From Streptomyces bambusae (GTDB taxonomy: Bacteria > Actinomycetota > Actinomycetes > Streptomycetales > Streptomycetaceae), in the NCBI RefSeq assembly GCF_020532645.1, contig NZ_JAJAUZ010000064.1:1-39832 (forward strand): 39,832 nucleotides of DNA. The letters are read 5' to 3'. Positions within the stretch are counted from its first letter, which is position 1; each line of letters opens with the position of its first letter. Positions 1-7,953 of this stretch are shown here, in pieces. The notes below the pieces were generated by a model. The model was not told the origin of the DNA and did not search any database. It worked only from the letters and a program-made list of their open reading frames with translations. The position numbers and the translations under genes were made by a program.

Positions 1-226
1 CCGGGGTTTCGGGGGCTCCGCCCCCGGGCCCCCGCGCCTCAAACGCCGGCGAGGCTGAAATGGGCCCGGTTCGCCTCAAACGCCGGCGGGGCTGGAGATG
101 CCCGGCGAGGCTGGAACGGGCCCGCCGAGACCGGATGGGTCCGGCGGAACCGAGGTCGGCCGGAGCGGGTGGAGTGGGCCCGTCCGCCGGAGACGCCGGT
201 GGGACCGGAACGCCCCGCGGGGACCC
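1..226. repeat. Intergenic repeat cluster downstream of the S9 peptidase gene
   Basis: A perfect hairpin of GGGGGC / GCCCCC (10-26) is followed by three degenerate copies of a short unit reading CCTCAAACGCCGGCGAGGCTG (37-57, 74-95, and a shortened copy at 101-114). The same unit in the opposite orientation (CCAGCC-TC-CCGGCGTTTGAGG) recurs at 36,000-36,120 and 37,440-37,812. No coding signal was convincing here. This is the 3' flank of the minus-strand peptidase gene. Confidence 0.7.
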
Positions 227-2194
227 TCAGGGGGCCAGGGGCAGCGGTGGGACGTCGGGGCGGGCGAAGCCGAAGACCTGCGCGTACAGGGAGAGTTCGG
301 CCTCCAGCGCCCGGACCATCGTCTCGGCCCGCCGGAACCCGTGCCCCTCCCCCGCAAAGGCGAGATACGCATGCGGCACCCCCCGCCCCGCAATCCGCGC
401 AAGGAACCGCTCCGCCTGGGACGGCGGACAGACCGGATCGTCCAGTCCCTGCAGCAGAAGAAACGGCACGCCCACCCGATCCGCCCGCGCCAGCGGCGAC
501 CGCCGCTCCCGCCGCGCCGCCAGGTCCGGCAGGTACCGCGACTCCAGGTCGTGCGTCTCCGCCGCGATCCCGTCGACGTCCAGCACCGGATAGATCACCG
601 TCCCGCACGCGTACAGCCGCGTCCCGGCCAGCGAGGCCGCCGTGGTCCAGCCGCCCGCGCTGCCGCCCCGGATCGCCAGTCGGGCCGGATCCGCCGTCCC
701 CTCGTCGGCCAGCGCCTTCGCGACCGCCGCGCAGTCCTCGACGTCGACGATGCCCCACTGCTCGCGCAGCCGCTCCCGGTACGCCCGCCCGTACCCCGTG
801 GAGCCGCCGTAGTTGACCTCGACCACCCCGATCCCCCGCGAGGTGAAGTACGCGATGTGCAGGTCGAGCACCGGCACGACGTGCTCGGTGGGCCCGCCGT
901 GCGCCCACACCACGTACGGCGGCAGCTCGTCCGCGGGCGCGGCCAGACCGGGGTGGTGCGGCGGGTAGACGAGCGCGTGGATCTCCCGGTCCTCGGGGCC
1001 GGTGAAGGTCCGGCTCTGCGGCTCGGGATAGTACGCCGGGTCCACCGGCTCGGCGGCCCGCGGTCCGACCGCCCGGGTGTGCCCGGTCCCCGTGTCCAGC
1101 TCGACGATCTCGTACCCGCTGCGCGGACTGGCCGCGACCCCCGCGACCCGGGACCCCCGTACGGCGAGCGTCGGCTGCCACGAGGTCCACGGCCCGGCCG
1201 CGTCCACGAGGTCGCCCGACTCGGGGTCGAGGACGCCGAGCACCGAGGCGCCCCGCCCGTGCAGCACGGCGACCAGCCCGTCCGGTCCCACCGGCGCGAA
1301 CCAGCTCAGTCCCGGCTTCCACAGCGCCCCGCCGAACTCCTCCTCCCGCGGGCAGAGGTTGACCGCCTCCCCGCCGGCCGGGTCCACCCGGTAGGGGTTC
1401 CACCAGCCGCTGCGGTCGCTGACCGCGAGCAGGGTCCCGTCGGCGGCCCAGTCGGCCTGGGCGACCGACTCGCCGGGCCCGCCGAGCACCGTCCGCACCC
1501 CGGTCAGCGCCCCGTCCGGGGTGACGTCGGCGAGGCGCAGCTCGGTGCCGTCCCACGGCATCCGCGGGTGGTCCCACACCAGCCAGGCGACCCGCTTCCG
1601 GTCCGGGGAGAGCCGCGGCCCGGTGGTGAACCGGTGCTGCCCGTCGGTGAGTTCGCGTACCGCCGAGCGGTCCGCGGCCGCGGACCCGTCCAGCGGCACG
1701 GCGGCGAGCACGCGCCGTACATCGGTGGGCAGCGGGCCCGTGAACTCCTCCAGTACGCACCAGACTTCGCCGAGTTCGGGCCGTGGCACCGGCTCCGCCC
1801 AGCGCAGTCCGCCGCCGACCGGGGACAGCGGGGTCAGCGGCCTGGGCGCGGGCGGGCCCGGCGCATCGGGCTCGTACGCGTACAGCCGCTGGTCGGCGAA
1901 GTCGACGAACAGGACGAGGGGGCCGCCGGCGGGCCGTTCCAGACCCGCCCAGGGCCGGCCGCCGTACTCGACGACCCGGCTGCGGACGTTCCACGGCGCC
2001 GGCAGCACCGTCTCGGCGGCGCCGTCGGCCCGGCTGCGCACGAGGGCGCGGCGGCCGCCCTCGGCCGGCCGGGGTTCGGTCCACCACAGTTCCCCGCCGA
2101 CCGCCCCGAGGTGTTCGGGGCGCCCGTCGAGGGCGGCCGCGAGCGCGGCGCCGATGGGTGACGGCCAGCTTCCGTACGGCGCGGTGGACACCAT
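227..2194 (-). CDS. S9 family prolyl oligopeptidase-like peptidase
   Basis: This 655-residue protein has the S9 layout. An N-terminal half with beta-propeller-like repeats (LRLADVTPDG, LLAVSDRSGWWNPYRVD) is followed by a C-terminal alpha/beta hydrolase with nucleophile motif GGSAGGW (Ser about residue 512), Asp in QGLDDPV and His in GEGHGF. Members cleave short peptides or acylated amino acids in the cytoplasm, and no signal peptide is seen. The ATG at 2194 is preceded by AAGGGAGG about 5 bases upstream. The frame remains open well upstream through the M20 gene, but that part is a shadow. It lies 16 bp after the M20 gene and is probably co-transcribed with it and the M55 gene. The exact substrate is unknown. 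Confidence 0.9.
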   Translation of the reverse strand: MVSTAPYGSWPSPIGAALAAALDGRPEHLGAVGGELWWTEPRPAEGGRRALVRSRADGAAETVLPAPWNVRSRVVEYGGRPWAGLERPAGGPLVLFVDFADQRLYAYEPDAPGPPAPRPLTPLSPVGGGLRWAEPVPRPELGEVWCVLEEFTGPLPTDVRRVLAAVPLDGSAAADRSAVRELTDGQHRFTTGPRLSPDRKRVAWLVWDHPRMPWDGTELRLADVTPDGALTGVRTVLGGPGESVAQADWAADGTLLAVSDRSGWWNPYRVDPAGGEAVNLCPREEEFGGALWKPGLSWFAPVGPDGLVAVLHGRGASVLGVLDPESGDLVDAAGPWTSWQPTLAVRGSRVAGVAASPRSGYEIVELDTGTGHTRAVGPRAAEPVDPAYYPEPQSRTFTGPEDREIHALVYPPHHPGLAAPADELPPYVVWAHGGPTEHVVPVLDLHIAYFTSRGIGVVEVNYGGSTGYGRAYRERLREQWGIVDVEDCAAVAKALADEGTADPARLAIRGGSAGGWTTAASLAGTRLYACGTVIYPVLDVDGIAAETHDLESRYLPDLAARRERRSPLARADRVGVPFLLLQGLDDPVCPPSQAERFLARIAGRGVPHAYLAFAGEGHGFRRAETMVRALEAELSLYAQVFGFARPDVPPLPLAP

Positions 2195-2210
2195 GTCCGG
2201 CCTCCCTTCC

Positions 2211-3566
2211 CTACAGGGCGCGCAGGGCGTGGTCGAGGACCCTGGTCCCGAAGTGCAGGGCGTCGACGGGGACCCGCTCGTCGACGCCGTGGAACAGCGA
2301 CCAGTAGTCGAAGCCGGGGGGCAGCTTGAGCGGGGCGAAGCCGTAGCCGGTGATCCCCAGGCGGGAGAACTGCTTGGCGTCGGTGCCGCCGGCCATGCAG
2401 AACGGGACCACCCGTCCTGCCGGGTCGAACCGCTCGACGGACTCCCGCAGCACGCCGAAGGTGCGGGAGTCGACGGGCGCTTCGAGGGCCGTCTCGCGGT
2501 GGTGGTACTCCCAGTCCACGTCGGGTCCGGTGAGCGCGTCGAGGGTGGCGGCGAACTCCTCCTCGCCGCCGGGCAGGAACCTGCCGTCGACGTACGCGGT
2601 GGCCCGGCCGGGGATGACGTTGACCTTGTACCCGGCGTCGAGCATGGTCGGTGTGGCGCTGTTGCGGACGGTGGCCTCGACCAGGCCGGCGGCGGGTCCC
2701 AGTTTGGCGAGGAAGGCGTCGAGGTCGAACTGCCGGGAGCCGGGGCCGGGGCCCACGCCGAGGATCTCGCCGAGTTCGGTGAGGGCGGCGCGTACGGTCG
2801 GGGTGAGCCGGACCGGCCAGCGGTGGTCGGCGATCCGGGCGACGGCGTGCGCGAGCCGGCTGACGGCGTTGGCCGGGTTGGGCTTGGAGCCGTGGCCCGC
2901 GGTGCCGTGCGCGGTGAGCCGCAGCCAGGCGGTGCCGCGCTCGCCGGCGGCGATCGGGTAGAGCGGCAGGCGGGGGGCCGCGTGGACGGTGAAGGCGCCG
3001 GACTCGCTGATCCCTTCCGTGCAGCCTTCGAACAGGCCGGGGTGCCGGTCGGCGAGGAAGCCGGAGCCGTCCACGGCGCTGTCCTCCTCGTCCGCGGTGA
3101 AGGCGAGGACGATGTCGCGGCGGGGCCGGATGCCGGCACGCGCCCAGGAGCGGACCACGGCGAGGACCATCGCGTCCATGTTCTTCATGTCGACGGCGCC
3201 GCGGCCCCAGACGACGCCGTCGCGGACCTCGCCGGAGAAGGGGTCCACGCTCCAGTCGGCGGCCTCGGCGGGCACCACGTCGAGGTGGCCGTGGACGAGG
3301 AGGGCGTCGGCGGCCGGGTCGGTGCCCTCGATGCGGGCGACGACGTTGGTGCGGCCGGGGGTGCGTTCGAGGAGTACGGGCTCCAGCCCGGCGGCGGCCA
3401 GCCGCTCGGCGACGTACTCGGCGGCGGGCCGTTCCCGGCAGTCGCCGCCACCGCGGTTGGAGGTGTCGATGCGGATCAGGCCGGAGGTGAAGGCGACGGC
3501 CTCGTCCAGGGCGGTGGCGTCGATGACGTCCGCGGCTGCCTGCTCGGGGGAGTGCATGTCAGCCAT
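2211..3566 (-). CDS. M20/M25/M40 family metallopeptidase
   Basis: This 451-residue protein is a zinc-dependent aminoacylase/dipeptidase-type enzyme. It carries the M20 signatures HGHLDVVP (metal ligand His92, then Asp96), GRGAVDMKN (bridging Asp) and FTADEEDS (catalytic and metal Glu pair). The mid-chain lid region and the C-terminal FCMAGGTDAKQF, with metal-binding His near the end (LHFGTRVL), fit full length. The start at 3566 overlaps the upstream M55 stop by 8 bases, suggesting translational coupling. A second ATG lies 9 bases in. The substrate is not readable, but the neighbours (M55 and S9 peptidases) suggest peptide or D-amino-acid dipeptide scavenging. Confidence 0.92.
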   Translation of the reverse strand: MADMHSPEQAAADVIDATALDEAVAFTSGLIRIDTSNRGGGDCRERPAAEYVAERLAAAGLEPVLLERTPGRTNVVARIEGTDPAADALLVHGHLDVVPAEAADWSVDPFSGEVRDGVVWGRGAVDMKNMDAMVLAVVRSWARAGIRPRRDIVLAFTADEEDSAVDGSGFLADRHPGLFEGCTEGISESGAFTVHAAPRLPLYPIAAGERGTAWLRLTAHGTAGHGSKPNPANAVSRLAHAVARIADHRWPVRLTPTVRAALTELGEILGVGPGPGSRQFDLDAFLAKLGPAAGLVEATVRNSATPTMLDAGYKVNVIPGRATAYVDGRFLPGGEEEFAATLDALTGPDVDWEYHHRETALEAPVDSRTFGVLRESVERFDPAGRVVPFCMAGGTDAKQFSRLGITGYGFAPLKLPPGFDYWSLFHGVDERVPVDALHFGTRVLDHALRAL

Positions 3567-4392
3567 ACTGCTCCTCCACCGCCGCGGAGACGATCGTCGT
3601 GACCGCTTTGAAGGTGCGGATCGCCTCGTACATCGTCCTGCTGGTGTAGGCGATGCGGCGTTCGCCGGTGCGTGCGACCCCGGGGACGACGGTGGCGGCG
3701 GCGGACAGGTGCTCGGCGTCGAACTCGACGTCGACGGTGAACGGGCCGGCGTGCACCGGGTCGTGCCGGACGGCGAGGGCGGCGGCCTCCTTGGCGGCGG
3801 CCTCGATCTGCCCGGCGGTACGGGCCGGCGGGCGGCAGACGGCGGCGTACCGGGAGACGTGGTCCTTGACGGCGACGGTGCGGGCGGCCGGGGCGTAGCC
3901 GCGGGCGTCCTCGCAGGTGAGGTCGTCGCCGGTGACGAGGACGACGGGGACTCCGTACTCGGCGACGACGTGGGCGTTGAGCCGGCCCTCGCTCGCGCGG
4001 GTGCCGTTGAGCCAGACGCCGGTGATGGAGTTGGCGAGGTAGGTGTGGGCGAGGACGCCTTCGGTGCCGGCGCCGGTGTGGTAGCCGACGAAGGCGATGC
4101 CGTCGACGTCGCCGTGCTGGACGCCTTCGACCATGGAGAGGGACTTGTGGCGGCCGGTGAGCATCTCGATGCGTTCGTCGAGCCGCTCCAGGAGCAGGTT
4201 GCGCATGGTCCAGTGGGCCTCGTTGACCAGCACCTCGTCGGCGCCGCCGGCGAAGAAGCCGAGGGCGGCGGCGTTGACGTCGGAGGTGAACAGGGCCCGG
4301 CAGCGCTCCCACTGCGGGGTGCCCGGCAGTACGTCGGCGGGCCAGGTCACCCCCGTGGCGCCCTCCATGTCGGCGGAGATGAGGATCTTCAT
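3559..4392 (-). CDS. M55 family D-aminopeptidase (DppA-like)
   Basis: This 277-residue protein matches the M55 family, whose type enzyme Bacillus DppA releases D-amino acids from D-Ala-containing dipeptides using a zinc pair. The start MKILISADMEG puts Asp8 and Glu10 where DppA has its metal ligands. His60 (VNEAH), His105 (GYH), His116 (LAHT) and Glu135 (RASEG) lie at the spacing of the remaining DppA metal and active-site residues. The ATG at 4392 is chosen because MKI-xx-SADMEG is the conserved family start, and upstream codons look non-coding. It is first in a likely operon with the M20 and S9 genes. A role in peptidoglycan-derived D-peptide use is an inference. Confidence 0.93.
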   Translation of the reverse strand: MKILISADMEGATGVTWPADVLPGTPQWERCRALFTSDVNAAALGFFAGGADEVLVNEAHWTMRNLLLERLDERIEMLTGRHKSLSMVEGVQHGDVDGIAFVGYHTGAGTEGVLAHTYLANSITGVWLNGTRASEGRLNAHVVAEYGVPVVLVTGDDLTCEDARGYAPAARTVAVKDHVSRYAAVCRPPARTAGQIEAAAKEAAALAVRHDPVHAGPFTVDVEFDAEHLSAAATVVPGVARTGERRIAYTSRTMYEAIRTFKAVTTIVSAAVEEQYG

Positions 4393-4505
4393 CGGGCCCC
4401 CCGTGGGTGCGCGGACGTGCGGACGGGCCGAATGACTGCCCGCCGGGGCGGAGATCAACCCTGGCCCACGCTATGCGCTCGGCTGCGGATCGCCCCGGAA
4501 CCGCG

Positions 4506-4544
4506 CGCGGGCCCCTGCGGCCGGTACGGCGGCAGGGGCCCGCG
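4506..4544. terminator. Strong hairpin terminator after the SRPBCC gene
   Basis: A 13-bp perfect stem, CGCGGGCCCCTGC with GCAGGGGCCCGCG, encloses a G-G mismatch, a further 4-bp stem GCCG/CGGC and a GTA loop. It lies 73 bp past the stop of the minus-strand SRPBCC gene and before the M55 gene. It has no T-tract, as is common in high-GC actinobacteria. Confidence 0.75.
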
Positions 4545-4616
4545 GGGGCGGCGGATTCCACCCGATCCGGTGACGGGCCGAGGAGGGCCCGGTGCCGGTG
4601 GGGGCGTCCGGTGCTG

Positions 4617-5063
4617 CTACTTCTTCTCGACCTCGGCGGCCAGGTTGGCGAGCAGGGCGTCGTAGATGCGGCCCAGGCCCTTGGGGGCGAAGGTCTTCTC
4701 GAAGAAGCCGCCGATGCCGCCGGCGCCGTTCCAGACGGTGCTGACGACGGTGCGGGACCGGCCGTCGCCGGCCGGGGTGACGGTCCAGGTGGTGACCATC
4801 GAGGAGTTGCGGTCCTTCTCGACGAGCTGCCCGTCGGTGGGCTCGGTGACCTCCAGGAGGCAGTCGCGGATCCGCTTGCTGGTGGCCTGGAGCTTCCAGT
4901 GGACGAGGGTGCCCTCGCCGTCGCCGCCCTCCTGCACCTCGTACTCGCTGAAGTGCTCGGGGAGCACCTTGGAGCGGGTGCCGCTGTAGTCCGCGAGCGC
5001 GTCGAACACGGTCTCCGCGTCGGCCGCGATGATCCGCTCCGTGGTGGCCTCGACCTGTGCCAT
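4617..5063 (-). CDS. SRPBCC (START-like) family protein
   Basis: This 148-residue protein has the SRPBCC/polyketide-cyclase-like fold pattern. It starts MAQVEATTERIIAADAETVF, with a central alternating strand region (GTLVHWKLQATSKRI, MVTTWTVTPAGDGRSRTVV) and a long C-terminal helix (GLGRIYDALLANLAAEVEKK). Such proteins form a hydrophobic ligand pocket, but the ligand is not predictable here. The ATG at 5063 has a good GGAGGAACAG site. The gene is followed by a strong hairpin at 4506-4544, so it is probably monocistronic. Confidence 0.85.
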   Translation of the reverse strand: MAQVEATTERIIAADAETVFDALADYSGTRSKVLPEHFSEYEVQEGGDGEGTLVHWKLQATSKRIRDCLLEVTEPTDGQLVEKDRNSSMVTTWTVTPAGDGRSRTVVSTVWNGAGGIGGFFEKTFAPKGLGRIYDALLANLAAEVEKK

Positions 5064-5333
5064 ACCTGTTCCTCCAGCACTTGTGAACGCTCGACTTCGG
5101 GGTCGGCGGCAAGCCAATCATCTCCGGCACGGCGGCCCAAATCCGGGTGTCCCGAGACGGTCCGCCCGGCCCGTCGGCGGCGGCCGCCGGCCGGGGTCGG
5201 GACCGGATCCGGCGGCGGGCTCCGGCAAGGAGTAACCGAAGCATCATCAAATCGGGCCAATGGACCGCGGAACTCCGCCGGTCCGGGGGTGCTTTCCGGG
5301 ACGATTCCCCCAGACCAGCGGCTGGGAGGCCCC

Positions 5334-6899
5334 ATGAAGAAGCGCGCAGCAGTTCTGTTGTCGATCGCCACGGTGCTGGCGGGGACGGTCACGTCCCTGC
5401 CCGCCGGGGCGGCCGGGGCGGCCGGATCCGGGAAGGCGGCTCCGCTCGCGTGGCAGAAGTGCGCGACCTCGCGGTACCCGACGCTCCAGTGCGCCTCGCT
5501 GCAGGTGCCGCTGGACCACGCCCGGCCGGACGGACGGCAGATCACGCTGGCGCTGACCCGGGTGCCGCACACCGCGAAGAAGTCCCAGGGCCCGCTGCTG
5601 GTGAACCCCGGCGGCCCGGGCGGCAGCGGCCGCAGCCTGGCCGGTTTCGTGGCCTCGGCGCTGCCGAAGGCGCTCGCCGCGCAGTACGACGTGATCGGCT
5701 TCGATCCGCGCGGGGTGGGCAAGAGCGAGCCCGCACTGAACTGCGGGCAGGGCCACTTCGCCCCGGTCCGGCCCGACTCGGTGCCGCACAGCTGGGCGGA
5801 GGAGCGGGCGAACATCGACCGGGTGCGGGGCTTCGCCGAGTCCTGCGCGACGCAGCACGCGGACGTGCTGCCGTACGTGGACACGGTCAGCGCGGCCCGG
5901 GACCTCGACCTGGTGCGCGGCGCGCTGGGCGCCCCGCAGGTGAGCTACTTCGGCTACTCGTACGGGACCTACCTGGGCGCGGTGTACGCGAAGCTGTTCC
6001 CGGCGCGGGTGAAGCGGATGGTGCTGGACTCCGTGGTGGACCCGGGCGGTGTCTGGTACGAGGACAACCTGGCGCAGGACCTGGCGTTCGACGCCCGGCA
6101 CAAGGCGTTCCTGGCGTGGGTGGCGAAGCACGACGCGACGTACGGGCTGGGCGCCGATCCGGAGGAGGTGGAGCGGCTCTGGTACCGGATGCGGGAGTCG
6201 CTGCGGGACGCTCCGGCCGGCGGCAAGGTCGGCCCGGCGGAGCTGGAGGACACGTACCTGCCGGGCGGCTACTTCAACGGCTACTGGCCGCAGCTCGCGG
6301 AGGCGTTCGCGGCGTATGCGGCGAAGCAGGACACCCAGCCGCTGGTGGCGGCGTACGAGCGGTTCGGGGCGGTGGACCCGGCGGCGGGCAACAGCTACAG
6401 CGTGTACAGCGCGGTGCAGTGCCGGGACGCGGGCTGGCCGCAGGACTGGCAGACCTGGCGGCGGGACATGTGGACCACGCACGCGAAGGCGCCGTTCATG
6501 ACGTGGAACAACGCCTGGTACAACGCACCGTGCGCGTTCTGGAAGACGGGTCCGCTGCAGGCACCGGACGTGGCGAACACCGAGGCGCCGCCGGCCCTGC
6601 TGTTCCAGGCGACGGAGGACGCGGCGACGCCGTTCGAGGGCGCGGAGGCGATGCGGGCGAAGCTGGCCGGGTCGGCGCTGGTGGTGGAGGAGGGCGGCGG
6701 CAACCACGGCGTCTCGCTGAGCGGGAACACCTGCCTGGACCGCCATCTGACGGACTATCTGACCACCGGCGCGCTGCCGTCCGGCGGTACGGCGTCCTGC
6801 CCGGCCCAGCCGGAGCCGAAGCCGCTCCCGGCCACGCGGGCCGCCGCCCCGTCGGCGGGCGGCGCGGCCCTGCACGGCCTGCTGGGGTTCCGGTCGTAG
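5334..6899 (+). CDS. Secreted alpha/beta hydrolase, tripeptidyl aminopeptidase type (SlpD/SlpE/Tap-like)
   Basis: This 521-residue protein starts with a Sec signal peptide (MKKRAAVLLSIATVLAG then AGA-type cleavage sites near residues 24-30). The hydrolase domain has the oxyanion motif NPGGPGGSG (91-99), the nucleophile motif GYSYG (Ser209), Asp in ATEDAATPF and His in GGNHGVSL. The C-terminal TAP-like domain (CLDRHLTDYL) is present. Family members remove tripeptides from the N-terminus of secreted proteins. Two Cys pairs probably form disulfides outside the cell. GGGAGG precedes the ATG by 5 bases. The gene diverges from the SRPBCC gene across 270 bp with no clear promoter hexamers that I could assign. 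Confidence 0.92.
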   Translation: MKKRAAVLLSIATVLAGTVTSLPAGAAGAAGSGKAAPLAWQKCATSRYPTLQCASLQVPLDHARPDGRQITLALTRVPHTAKKSQGPLLVNPGGPGGSGRSLAGFVASALPKALAAQYDVIGFDPRGVGKSEPALNCGQGHFAPVRPDSVPHSWAEERANIDRVRGFAESCATQHADVLPYVDTVSAARDLDLVRGALGAPQVSYFGYSYGTYLGAVYAKLFPARVKRMVLDSVVDPGGVWYEDNLAQDLAFDARHKAFLAWVAKHDATYGLGADPEEVERLWYRMRESLRDAPAGGKVGPAELEDTYLPGGYFNGYWPQLAEAFAAYAAKQDTQPLVAAYERFGAVDPAAGNSYSVYSAVQCRDAGWPQDWQTWRRDMWTTHAKAPFMTWNNAWYNAPCAFWKTGPLQAPDVANTEAPPALLFQATEDAATPFEGAEAMRAKLAGSALVVEEGGGNHGVSLSGNTCLDRHLTDYLTTGALPSGGTASCPAQPEPKPLPATRAAAPSAGGAALHGLLGFRS

Positions 6900-6947
6900 C
6901 GGACGCCGGCACCGACGGCCTGGTGCACGGGGCGGCGGACCCGGCAG

Positions 6948-6972
6948 GATGATCACATGACCAGTGATCATC
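6948..6972. promoter_or_regulatory. Perfect 9-bp inverted repeat with the ridA-like start codon in its loop
   Basis: GATGATCAC (6948-6956) and GTGATCATC (6964-6972) are perfect reverse complements around the 7-base loop ATGACCA, which contains the start codon. As RNA this would form a hairpin covering the space between the AGG ribosome site and the codons just after the ATG. As DNA it could be an operator. Seen directly; function is inferred. Confidence 0.55.
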
Positions 6973-7364
6973 TGACCCGGGTGTCCGCCCCTGCGGGCGT
7001 CAGCCCCGGCACCGGCTACAGCCACGTCGTCTGGGGCACGGGCCGGTTCGTCGCCGTCTCCGGCCAGTGCGCGTTCGACGAGCAGGGCGAGGTGGTGGGC
7101 GCCGGCGACCCGGCCGCCCAGGCCCGCCAGGTGTTCGCGAACCTGCACCGCTGCCTGGCGGCAGCCGGCGCGACCTTCGACGACGTGGTGAAGCTGACGT
7201 ACTTCGTCACGGACGTGGCCCACCTGCCGGCCGTCCGCGCGGCCCGCGACGCCGTCATCCCGGCCGACCGCCTCCCGGCCTCGTCGGCCGTCCAGGTCGC
7301 CGCCCTCTTCCGGCCGGAACTCCTCCTCGAAGTCGAGGCCTTCGCGGTGGTCCCGGAGGCGTAG
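6957..7364 (+). CDS. RidA (YjgF/YER057c/UK114) family protein
   Basis: This 135-residue protein matches the RidA family in length and core motifs (FVAVSGQCAFDEQGEVVG, QARQVFANLHRCLAAAGA, VVKLTYFVTD, RPELLLEVEAFAVV). Canonical RidA hydrolyses reactive enamine/imine intermediates released by PLP enzymes, using a conserved Arg near position 105. Here the equivalent stretch reads SSAVQVAALFRPELLLEVE, without the IPxxxRxxV arginine pattern that I would expect, so this may be an Rid subfamily without imine deaminase activity. It lies 57 bp after the peptidase gene, and its 3' end faces the HEAT gene 7 bp away. Confidence 0.88.
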   Translation: MTSDHLTRVSAPAGVSPGTGYSHVVWGTGRFVAVSGQCAFDEQGEVVGAGDPAAQARQVFANLHRCLAAAGATFDDVVKLTYFVTDVAHLPAVRAARDAVIPADRLPASSAVQVAALFRPELLLEVEAFAVVPEA

Positions 7365-7371
7365 GGGTCCC

Positions 7372-7953
7372 TCACGTCAGCCGCCGGAGTGCGGCCGTCG
7401 CGGCGGTGGCCAGCCTGGGGTGGGACTGGGCGGCGGTGAGGACCGGGCGGGCCCGCGGGTCGCCAAGCACGCCCAGGCCCTCGACGCAGGCCAGGGCGAC
7501 CCGCCAGTGCGGCTCGTGGGGTCCCAGCAGCCGGCCGAGGGTGCGGATCAGCGCCGGCGCCGATTCGGGGGCCCGCAGCTCGGCCAGCAGGCGCACCGGG
7601 TGCTGGGCGTACGCGGTGCGCAGCGCGTTGGTGGCGAGGGCGGCGGCGGCCCGGGCCGTGCGCGGGTCGCCCAGCCGCGCCAGGGCGTGCGCGGCGGCCG
7701 CGCAGCGCGGCGGGTCGCGGTGGTTGAGGAAGAGGACGAGGGACTCGAAGGCGCGCCGGTCGCCGGCGCAGCCGAGCCGGAACGCGGCGACCTCGCGCGC
7801 CCACAGGGGTTCCCCGGCGGCGGTCAGGGCCGCCGCCAGCTCGTCGGGGCCCGCCTCCGCCAGCAGCCGGCCGCAGTGCGCGGCCGCGGCCGGCCCGTCC
7901 CGCCCGGCCTCGGCCCGTACCCGCCCCGCCAGCGCTGCCAGTTGGTCGTCCAC
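7372..7953 (-). CDS. HEAT-repeat protein of unknown function
   Basis: This 193-residue protein is made of alpha-helical pairs of HEAT type. Examples are PLWAREVAAFRLGCAGDRRA, CAAAAHALARLGDPRTARAA, APALIRTLGRLLGPHEPH and VALACVEGLGVLGDPRARPV. There are no catalytic motifs, signal peptide or membrane segments, so a binding or scaffold role is the most that can be said. It starts with GTG at 7953 with only a weak ribosome site (TAGGCTGG). It converges with the RidA gene. A second, unrelated HEAT protein lies at 21,867. Confidence 0.8.
   Translation of the reverse strand: MDDQLAALAGRVRAEAGRDGPAAAAHCGRLLAEAGPDELAAALTAAGEPLWAREVAAFRLGCAGDRRAFESLVLFLNHRDPPRCAAAAHALARLGDPRTARAAAALATNALRTAYAQHPVRLLAELRAPESAPALIRTLGRLLGPHEPHWRVALACVEGLGVLGDPRARPVLTAAQSHPRLATAATAALRRLT

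Noticed and set aside
227..3139. One 970-residue minus-strand frame covering the S9 gene and part of the M20 gene
   Set aside because: The extra N-terminal part reads as a Pro/Ser/Arg-rich out-of-frame shadow of the M20 gene; the true start is 2194 with a ribosome site.
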